From Limnanthes douglasii subsp. nivea (taxonomy: Eukaryota; Streptophyta; Magnoliopsida; Brassicales; Limnanthaceae), in contig JAUPFV010000003.1 in the NCBI GenBank assembly GCA_036936605.1, forward strand, positions 100,635,278-100,699,277: 64,000 nt of DNA, written 5' to 3'. A program made the translations under genes and the position numbers. The notes beneath the pieces are model-generated. The model was not told the DNA's origin. It worked only from the letters and a program-made list of their open reading frames with translations, and did no database searches. Of this stretch, positions 55,812-64,000 are shown piece by piece; position 1 is the stretch's first letter; every line of letters begins with the position of its first letter.

Positions 55812-57240
55812 ATGGTGCCTGAATATACCAGCTTTGCTTGAAGTGGGGGTGAAAATGATGAATATACCATCGAGGAGCGTGATAGATTAAAAGGCGAAAT
55901 ATAAGCTCTGAGGGCAGAGAAGGAAAAGATGGGCATAAAAGAGAAGTCAAAGGCATCACTTGCTCATCATATCGACAAACCTAGAGAGCATGAGCCTTCG
56001 AAGACCCATGTAAGTACCAAGAAGACTCATGCTAGCTCCAAAAAGTCTCACCGGTCCAAGCCAGTGGAGAGCTTTGACTCAGACTCAGAATCTTCTGGTA
56101 GCTCATCGGGCGAGGATGGAGTTGAAGAGTCCTTATCCTCCAACAGTGATGAGGGCCGATCTAAAAAGAAACAAAAGTTAGTTAAGAAGTATTCAAGAAA
56201 AAGGGATAGACATGGAAAGTTAAAGAGGCATATAGGCAAGGGATCATCTCACAGCCGGAGACATGTAGACCGGATGCTGGTGGATCCTTTTGCCTTCCAC
56301 GATGAACCAGGTATCTTTGCAACTCCCAATGAGGATACTGTTTTCAGTTGTGGCCGGAATTGGAGACAATCTCCATTGTCTTCCAAGATTCTGTCCGGAA
56401 ACCTCCCTAAGAGGTTCGATAGTACGAAAATGGAGAAATACGATGGCAGTAAAGATCCGGACAACCACTTGGAGCAATTTAAAAATTTCATGATGAATTT
56501 CGATGACGATGACAAGTTACTCTATAGAGCATTCTCCCAATCCTTTACGGGGAGTGCTTTGAAGTGGCATAACAGCCTACCACAAGGTTGCATTAGAAAT
56601 TTCGATACCTTTTGGGTGGCCTTTCGAAGACAGTTTGTTGGAAGTAAGGAATTGAAGGGCAATGGGGACACAATTATCCATTGTGCCCAAGAACCGAACG
56701 AATCACTGAAAGAATACATAAGTCGTTTTGTAAACACCAAAAATGGGTTGGCTGACTGCTTTGAGCAAGTAGCCATAGCATCTTTAAGGCAGGGCTTAAA
56801 CCCTGAAATTTGGATGATTCAGTGACCAGAAAGAAAGCCATGACTTGGGGAGGTCTACTGAATCAGGTCCGAAAGCAAATCCATGTTGATGAAACAAAGA
56901 AAACCAGGGTGCACAGGCAGGTGAGGTCTGCCCCGGTTGCACCAAACCCCAACCAAAATTAGTCCGGGACATAACAGAGCTAAAGCTCAGTCTCAGCCAG
57001 CTGCGCCAGCCCATAGTCAACAATCTAGAAATAAGAGAGGGCCTTGGGTCCAACCGGAATGGTTTGCTGAGTTGAAAGAAAGTGTGGCCACCATTTATGA
57101 CAAAACAAAGGAAGAAGTACATTATAGAAGACCGGCTGCACTACAATCTCCTAGGGAACATCGTAACAATTCCTTCTGTCAGTACGATAATGATACCGGC
57201 CGTACTACTGAAGATTGTATTGCTTTAAAGCAATAAGTCC
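55812..57240 (+). pseudogene. G3 gag
   Basis: The first ATG at 55812 (MVPEYTSFA) meets a stop at once, and another follows in EI*ALRAEKEK. A 298-residue frame then runs 55929-56825: a Lys/Ser/His-rich N-terminal part with KKTHASSKKSHRS repeats, KMEKYDGSKDPDNHLEQF, ALKWHNSLPQG, ESLKEYISRFVNTKNGLAD and IASLRQGLNP. A frameshift near 56810-56830 and a second frame (56937-57236) give the tail GPWVQPEWFAELKESVATIYD and FCQYDNDTGRTTEDCIALK. Gag would form the particle that packages the RNA. This copy is broken only a few times, less than G1. Confidence 0.85.
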
Positions 57241-57299
57241 AGAATTTAATTGAAAGGGGAAAGCTGGGGGCATATGTCAAAAGAAGAGGAGGAAATAGG

Positions 57300-58140
57300 C
57301 CTGATAATGCTCATCGGGTTGGTCCAAACAATGCAGGCACATCTGCTCCGGAGGGAGCTATGGTTATAATCGAAAGATTCGATGTAGAGTCAGAGTACTT
57401 GGATCCTGATCCAACTCGAAATAGAGTGGGTGCCATTGAGGAACGTTGTAAAACAGTCTCCGGGCTTATTAATGTTTTTGAGTCACTCACAATTTTCAGA
57501 GGGGATACCATGACAGAACCCACTGCCTCTTCAAGGAAGAGGCACATTCATACTTTAGCTACCCAGCTGGAAGGAGGCATGACCTCCTATCAATCACAAA
57601 TTCCATTTCCCTTCATTGTTTTCGATGAGGATGACTTAAGGGATATAGCTGGCCCTCGTGAAGATGTTGTTGTCATAGGAGCATCCATTGGGGGCAATGA
57701 CATAAGACGAATCTTGGTGGATACTGGGAGTTCAGCCAATATCCTCTTTTTAACCTCTTACAAAAAAATGAAAAATCCAGCTGTAATCCAGCGTTCGGAC
57801 AGATCAATTGTGGGTTTCACTGGAAGCTCAGCAGATGTGATCGGGGAGTTTGAAGAGGAAGTTTTGTTGGGCAAGGGCCCTTTTATGAAGATGGTTAGAA
57901 TACTTTTTTATTGTGGTGGATTATCCTACTTGTTATAATGCTATTCTAGGGAGGTCTTGGCTCTCTAGGATGCATGCAGTGGCCTCCACAGTCCACCAAT
58001 GTTTGAAATATGCTGTTCAAAGACAAGTGGGAGTTGTTCGGAGCAGCCAAAAGATTGCAAGAGAGTGTTATGCCACAGCACTAACCCCACGGACGTTGGG
58101 GGCAGTTCGTACCAATGAAGAATAGCAGTTTGAGGGGCTT
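57300..58140 (+). pseudogene. G3 aspartic protease region
   Basis: The frame 57360-57938 holds VFESLTIFRGDTMTEP, FPFIVFDEDDLRDIAGP and RRILVDTGSSANILF (about 57710-57750), the retropepsin active site, then GEFEEEVLLGKGPF. It shifts frame near 57912 and continues as VDYPTCYNAILGRSWLSRM to 58125 (stop). The single frameshift separates two otherwise clean frames. Confidence 0.85.
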
Positions 58141-58149
58141 TCTAGGGGT

Positions 58150-59340
58150 GAGGGTGAAATTAATGACCCCAGAGAGACCCCTGGAGTGTTGATACCGGTT
58201 GAAGAAGTTGAAACACATTCTTTGGAAGAAGGGAAAAGTGTTAAGATAGGGTCCAAAATGCCATCCGAATTGAAGAGTAAAATGTTGAAGTTCCTAAAAG
58301 ACTATTAGCATGTTTTAGCTTGGTGCAATGCTAATGTTACCGGAGTTCTAGCAGATATTATATCACATCACCTATCCGTCCGGAGAGACGTAGCACCTGT
58401 GGTACAAAAGAGAAAGGTTTTTTCTAAGGAAAAGGCTGATGTTATTGTTCAAGAAGTTGACAGGCTTACTAAAATGGGGCATATAAAGGAGTCTCAGTAT
58501 CCTTTGTGGACAGCCAATCTGGTCTTAGTAAAAAAGAAAAATGTCAAGTGGCGTATGTGCATTGACTTCACAGATGTCAATAGGGCTTGCCCAAAAGATT
58601 TATACCCGGTCCCCCGGATTGATCAGCTTGTGGATTCCACTTCTGGGAATAAGCTACTGTCTTTCATGGATGCCTTCTCCGGGTACAATCAGAGTCAAGT
58701 AGACCCAAAGGATCAGGAGCATACCACGTTTTTCAGTGATAGGGGTCTTCATTGTTACAAGGTGATGCCATTTGGGTTAAAAAATGCTAGGGCTACCTAT
58801 CAGAGGTTAGTGAACAAAACCTTTGCTGATCAAATTGGAAGAAACATGGAAGTGTACAATGATGACATGATGGTAAAAAGTGTGGATGAAGAACTACACT
58901 TGGTGGATCTCTAAGAAACTTTTGCTAACTTTTTTAAAAGTAAATTTGAAACTAAATCCAGAGAAATGTGTGTTCGGAGTACAGTCCGGGAAATTCCTGG
59001 GGTATATAATAAGTGAGCAAGGGATACAGCCCAATCCGGACCAGCTTAATGCTTTATTCCAAATGGAGCCTCCTCAGAATATTAAAGAAGTACAACGGTT
59101 GACTGGGAGGTTTGCTGCTTTAAATCGATTCATCTCGAGGTCTTCGGACAGATGTGCCCCGTTTTTTCAAACTTTAAAGGGTGCAAAGGGATTTGACTGG
59201 ACTTCACAGTGTGATGAGGCCTTCAATGAGATTAAGAAACATCTGTCCTCCCCAAGACTTTATTTAAACCTGTTGATGGAGAGACATTCTTCGTATACTT
59301 GGCAGTTTCCAGTTGTGTCATCAGTGCTGTATTGGTAAGA
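58150..59340 (+). pseudogene. G3 reverse transcriptase
   Basis: The start of the domain is at about 58260, with a stop near 58308, then the frame 58399-58914: WRMCIDFTDVNRACPKDLYP, LLSFMDAFSGYNQSQVD, CYKVMPFGLKN, and YNDDMMVKS. YNDD keeps both catalytic Asp but has Asn where Ile/Val/Met is usual. A frameshift near 58910 leads to 58880-59338 (FGVQSGKFLGYIISEQGIQ, LTGRFAALNRFISRSS, then the RNase H-side tether). Confidence 0.85.
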
Positions 59341-59363
59341 GAGGTGGATAATTACCCCATCCG

Positions 59364-61412
59364 GTGTACTACATCAGCAAGAGCTTCATAGATGCAGAAA
59401 AACGCTATTTAAAGCTCGAAAAATTAGCATTAGCCTTGGTAATTGCTTCAAGGAAGATGATGCCTTATTTTCAGGCTCATCCTATTATCGTCCGGACATC
59501 CTTTCCCTTAAAGAATGTTCTTCAAAAGGCAGACATTTCAAGTAGAATGACTAAATGGTCAGTAGAGTTGGGGGACTTCGATATTCATTTTTCTCCTCGA
59601 AGAGCAATCAAAGCCCAGGATGTGACTGATTTCTTAGTTGAATTCCATTCAGATAGGGATACAGAGCAAACGACTGAGATGAAAGATAAAAAGGTCTGGA
59701 TTGTCCGGACAGATGGTGGATCAAGTACTATGGGATGTGGTGCAGGGGTATGCTTGACCTCTCCGTATGGTGACAAAATGTACCATGCTATATGCTTTAC
59801 TTTTAGGGATTCTAACAATGAATCCGAATATGAAGCTGCTATAGTTGGTTTGAAGTTGGCGTTCATTTGTGGAGCCAAAAGGGTCAAGTTGATGAACGAT
59901 TCCCAGCTTCTTATCCATCATGCACAGGGTCAATCCGAAGCTAAAAAGGTTCAACTAGTGAATTACTTACTTCTTCTTAAAAATGAGGCACTTAAGTTCA
60001 AAATCATCGTCTATGAGCACATACCCCGAACAGAAAATGAACTAGCATATTCCTTGGCAACCATAGCCTATACTGAGTCATACCCTTGGATCCATGTGCT
60101 GGAGTGCCCTTCTATTCAACTCAATGTAGGTAAAGAGGAAGAAATTTTCGATGTACAGATGAAACAACCTCAAGATTGGAGATTTCCTCTCCTGCAGTAT
60201 CTCTCTGATGGCATCTTGCCTCCGGATAAATCACTAGCAAGAAAAATGAAGCACAAGGCTCATGGTTTTATCATACTAAGATATGTTCTCTATAAAAAGT
60301 CTTACAATAAACCCCTTTTACTATGTTTGGGGGATGATAAATCTCAAATAATCCTCTCTGAATTACATGATGGTGAGGGATCAGCTCACTGTGGATTCAG
60401 GGCTCTAACAAGGAGAGTTTTATTGGCTGGCTATTATTCGCCCTCTATAATGCAAGATGCTAAGGAGCTGGTGAAAAGGTATGACCCATGCCAGAGATAT
60501 AGCAATGAAATTCATGTCCCAGCTATCCCTTTAGATTCAATTTCTGAGGCTATACCTTTTGCTCGGTGGGGGTTGGATTTAGTGGGACCTCTTCCTATGG
60601 CATCCAGAGGACGCAGGACAATAATTGTCGCAATTGATTATTTTTCGAATTGGATTGAAGCAGGCCCGTTGGCAGGTACAACATCAAAAGCTGTCATAAA
60701 ATTCATTTTGTCCAATATCTGTTGCAGATTTGTCATCCCACAGAAGATAACGACAGACAATGGGCCACAGTTCGACAACAAGGAAATGGAGAGTTTCTGT
60801 GCCTCTAGAGGTATACAACATTGTTTCTCTTCACCTTTCCACCCACAAGCAAATGGTCAGGTTGAAGTGCCTAATAGAACTATACTGTCCGGTTTGAAGA
60901 AAAATTTAAAAGGGGCTGCTGGAAAATGGCCTAGTTATTTACAAGAGGTTTTGTGGGCCTACCAGACTACTCCTGGGGCTGCAACACAAGAGTCACCTTT
61001 TTCCTTGGTCTATGGGATGGATGCCATAGCTCCCATATAAGCAACTCTTCCTTTCTTTCGAGTTCACAATTTCTCCGAACACGCTAACGAAGTGGGAATC
61101 AGGGGTCAGCTTGACCTAATAGAGGAAAGACGAGTTAAGGCTCACCTTAGAGGTGCACACTATCAGGGTTTGATGAGAAGAAGGTTTGCTTCCAGAGTTA
61201 AAAGAAGATATTTTCAGCCTGGGGACAAGGTGTTAAGGAAATTCTTCTTACACACTAAAGATAAGCTGCTCGGCAAACTAGCCCCAACTTGGGAAGGACC
61301 TTATATGGTCATTGAAAGGCTCAAACCTGGAACATACTGGCTAGAAGACAAGGATGGAAGGGTTTTGAATCACCCTTGGAATATTGAACACCTCCGGATG
61401 TACTTAGAGTAG
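59364..61412 (+). pseudogene. G3 RNase H-integrase, longest intact pol frame
   Basis: A 558-residue open frame (59364-61040). The RNase H domain has TDGGSSTMGCG, NNESEYEAAIVG and NDSQLLIHHAQG (Asp-Glu-Asp kept). The integrase has HDGEGSAHCGFRALTRR and RYDPCQRYS for the zinc-binding end, where the first Cys of the usual KCDxCQ is Tyr. Then GLDLVGPLPMAS, TTDNGPQFDNKEM and ANGQVEVPNRTI supply the D-D-E triad. A stop at 61038 (after DAIAPI) and a frame change near 61080 precede the C-terminal part (61092-61412: RVKAHLRGAHYQGLM, WEGPYMVIERLKPGTYWLED, ending HPWNIEHLRMYLE). The frame is far better kept than in G1. Confidence 0.88.
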
Positions 61413-61439
61413 AAGCAATGTAAATATTTACTTGTTTAT

Positions 61440-61545
61440 AAATCCATGTAAATATTTGGGGGCATACTCTTTCCTTCCCTGGTGGCGCGAGGAGGTTTTA
61501 ATGAGGTGTCCGGGCTTTTTATAATATTTGATGCCTTCTTAAAAA
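61440..61545. other. Conserved non-coding block after G3 pol
   Basis: Counterpart of 24025-24110, sharing GGGGGCATACT, CCCTGGTGGCGC, AGGAGGTTTTAATGAGGTGT and CCGGG. It lies between the pol stop and the 3' end of the antisense gene. Confidence 0.6.
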
Positions 61546-61909
61546 TTCGAAGTGTTCTTACTTTGTTTCTTGTCACACCATCCGGATTGAATTAAAGGAA
61601 TGATGACTACTTAGACATTTGTCATCGGAGAATTTAAACACTCTCGCTTTAGAATATTTATGAAATAACTAAGGGATGTTTAAACACTAACCACCAAAAT
61701 TGAAACAAACTATGAAAGAATGCAAGAGTTGTGCAAAACAAAGATATTCATTGAAATAACCCAAGTGCCTTGGCCTTCCAAGGACTTTAAAACTGTCAGA
61801 CAAAACAAAAGATCTATCCGGTCAAATGCCGGACACAATTACAAAAATACCTTGGCCTTCCAAGGACTTTAGTTCAGACAACGTAAAAGGTGAAAAGATA
61901 ATTCATAAT
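61546..61909. repeat. G3 intergenic spacer with a short direct repeat
   Basis: 'gccttggccttccaaggac' occurs twice (about 61766-61785 and 61851-61870), followed by 'ttta'. The word also occurs in G1 in altered form (about 24386). No coding potential. Probably the 3' untranslated region of aORF. Confidence 0.5.
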
Positions 61910-64000
61910 CTAAGACTGAGCCTTTGAAGATGGCTCAGCCTCACTTGTCTTCTTCCTCTTATGATCGTCCTTCTCCTCATTTGGGCTCTCCCCGGTGTTC
62001 TCTTCTTCATTAGAGGAGGAAGCACTAGAATAATCATGCAAGTCTCTATCAGCCATAGTATGGAAGGGAAGGTCTTCGTACTCTACATGAAGCCACAAAT
62101 CTCCCAGGTTCATCTTCGGGAACTTCTAATGAAAGAGCAAGACCATGTCCGACCTCACTTTGGCATACATTTGCTCTTGAGTATCTATTACATTGTTGGC
62201 ATAAGCATCAATCTTGGCCTGAATTTTGGCCTCTTGCTCCCTTAGCAGATCAGCTTTCTCCTCTGCAGCCTTGGACACTGAGTTCTCGAGCGCAATCTTG
62301 TCATTTGTCAAGTTATGGATGACTTGGTCCTTGGCCTTAGCCTCCTCTTTTGAAGAGGTGATATCTTTCTCTAATCCAGACAGCTTTTCCCGAGGTCGTT
62401 GACAGTATCTTCTAAGGTGGCAACCTTTGTGGTCCACCCCTCTTGGCTCTTCTTTAGCTCCTCGTTTTCTCCCTTCAAAACCTCAGCATTTTGGGTGGCA
62501 GTGAGGAGATCGTTGGACAGTTTTTCCTTGTCAGAGTTAAGGGAGGCAATGATTGCTGCCTGACCTCGTACTTGCTTCTCTAGGACCAACACTGGCTGAA
62601 CAGTACTCAGTATGGAGTGAGTTATAGCTTCACTTTCACTTGAAACAGTGAAAGTTTTACCATTAAAGGTAACGGTGTTCGAAGTGCTTGGAGGGAGGTA
62701 AGGCCCAGCAAAGTCATCTTTGGGAAGGTTTGCAAAATAGTCACCAAGTCCATCAAGCCCTGTGATGTCAACACCATCGATGCTAATGTCTCCTCCTTTA
62801 ACCTCATCGGTTTGAAAGTCACCAGGGATCTCTTCTGCTCTTGTTGGATCAGTAGGGTCAATAGGAGGGAAATGCTCCGTAGGCCGGAGAGAAAGTTCAT
62901 CACCCCTGAAGGTCTTTTTCTTTCTGGCCTCCCTCTCCTTGTTTTCTGCTCCACGTTTTCGATCTCTCTTGGGAACCCGTGGAGGTTTGGGAGACCCTAC
63001 CTCTTCCCTAGCACTCTACTGCTCCACCACTTCTAGGAGAGCAGCATCAATCTGACTTGGTGCTGGCCTCTCTTGAGTTTTTGGAGCAGTTTCCTCCACT
63101 TCAGCAGGGTTAGCCTCAACCGCACTCTTCTTACCCTTCCCTTTCTTGCCTTTCATTTTACTTGGGGCCTTGGCTCGACCTGGCAAGTATAGTGACCCGT
63201 CCGGTTCGTGTGTTCTCTTGAGGACTACATCCGGAGGGGGTGGAGTGGTGAGTTCTTCCCAGGTCAAGTCCCTCCGGCCAGTAGTGTTCCAGAGGTGAGA
63301 CCTTGCAAGATTGCCTCCGGTAAAGGTGTCATGGAAACGGTTCCCCCACTTTTCAGCAGCCCAAGTGTTGATCTTGGTACAAGTGGTCTGCCCGGCCTTT
63401 CAATAGTCATTGAAGTCTTTGGGCAGCTTTGTCAAGAAAAAAGACAAAACCAGTCAGTTTAAACAAATCCGATAAAAGTAAAAATGAGAATGTAAGGTAG
63501 GATCCTTACGATCACTTCTCCATCTGCTGGTGAGGAGACTTGGGTTGACTCCAGCTTTGATCCTCCTCTCATTCTCCCAAGCGCCACTTACGAACAAGAA
63601 CTGAGTCCTCCAGTTTCTCTCCGACTCAAGCAGGTCATCCACTACTTTATAATTATCACCCATGTTGAAGTGATAGAAGGGAATGTGGTGGTTTCTGCAG
63701 AGACTGGCTACAGCTGCGAATTTCTCCATTGGTAAAGGAATTCCGGAGAGCCTGGAAACCATGATACAGGTCATAAGAGTGTACCAGGCATTGGGGCTCA
63801 GTTGACTAGGGCATAGCTTAATAAGGTGGAACTACCTAACTATCTCCGGGTCTAAGGGAAACCTTAGCCCCCAGTTAAATAGCTCAATGAAGATAACTAT
63901 TTCACTAAGCTTGCAATCCATTGGGGTTTCAGGGTCTATGCGGATTCTTATTTTCACATTCTCCGGAATCCCCCACTTCGTACGCATCCGACCCAATTCG
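61910..64000 (-). pseudogene. G3 antisense gene (aORF), runs off right edge
   Basis: Antisense to gag-pol, best-preserved copy. From right to left: LFNWGLRFPLDPEIV (about 63870), LCPSQLSPNAWYTLMTCIM (about 63810-63760), FYHFNMGDNYKVVDDLL and FLFVSGAWENERRIKA, followed by an 83-bp GT-AG intron (63427-63509) at the same place as in G2. Then LPKDFNDY, KWGNRFHDTFTGG, SHLWNTTGRRDLTWEEL and a Lys-rich stretch (KMKGKKGKGKK). A long coiled-coil stretch follows (62592-62126: EKQVRGQAAIIASL, DKEKLSNDLLTATQ). The acidic tail ends at 61910 (EEENTGESPNEEKDDHKRKK). The N-terminal domain resembles the 'putative gypsy type transposon' family. A stop near 63016 and frameshifts near 62390 and 62120 remain. Confidence 0.75.

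Noticed and set aside
59585..59954. Minus-strand open frames inside G3 RNase H
   Set aside because: Shadows of the intact pol frame, with no motifs of their own.

Overview
This is plant nuclear DNA, almost certainly from a eudicot with a repeat-rich genome. It has short AT-rich spliceosomal introns, plant-type Mutator-like (MULE) transposases, Tat-type Ty3/gypsy retrotransposons, Ty1/copia remnants, a plant L1-type LINE, tRNA-derived SINEs and one ordinary host gene. I could not fix genus or family from the sequence.

Layout. 1-3.0 kb: decayed MULE on the minus strand (MULE-1), with a 21-nt poly(G) run in an intron. 3.3-9.7 kb: a composite MULE (MULE-A) with a transposase fused to an OTU-like domain (+), a small uncharacterised gene (-) and a plant mobile domain (PMD) gene (-). 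10.4-15.7 kb: decayed minus-strand Ty3/gypsy in a head-to-tail LTR arrangement, lacking reverse transcriptase. 17.46-25.86 kb: plus-strand Tat-type gypsy (G1) with a fold-back MITE in pol and an antisense gene (aORF) after pol. 26.05-28.99 kb: 5'-truncated LINE. 29.55-30.66 kb: the only apparently intact host gene, a four-exon HAD phosphatase most like the phosphate-starvation-induced pyrophosphatase PS2/PPsPase1, with two PHR1-type P1BS sites in its promoter. 31.7-36.2 kb: degenerate gypsy. 36.52-40.19 kb: 3' end of a minus-strand Tat element (G2: 3' LTR, aORF promoter, aORF). 41.5-42.3 kb: three SINEs. 43.3-45.4 and 54.0-55.4 kb: copia remnants on the minus strand. 45.385-54.000 kb: MULE-B, a complete 8.6-kb element with terminal inverted repeats and a perfect 9-bp target duplication, inserted in the copia integrase region. 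55.379-64 kb: plus-strand Tat element G3 with 5' LTR, gag-pol and aORF, running off the window.

Two systems deserve attention. The first is the composite MULE family (A and B). Both copies carry transposase-OTU, a small gene and a divergent PMD gene in the same order, and both have Tyr where the OTU catalytic Cys is expected. B also carries a 12-bp near-palindromic motif at both ends and in an internal 91-bp tandem array. The second is the antisense gene of the Tat elements. It is seen three times, with its own TATA box about 100 bp upstream of the ATG and an intron at the same place in two copies. It encodes a protein resembling the 'putative gypsy type transposon' family plus a coiled coil.

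Almost every transposon gene here has stops or frameshifts, so most are called pseudogenes. Coordinates of decayed elements are approximate unless a TIR, LTR end, TSD or splice site is named.
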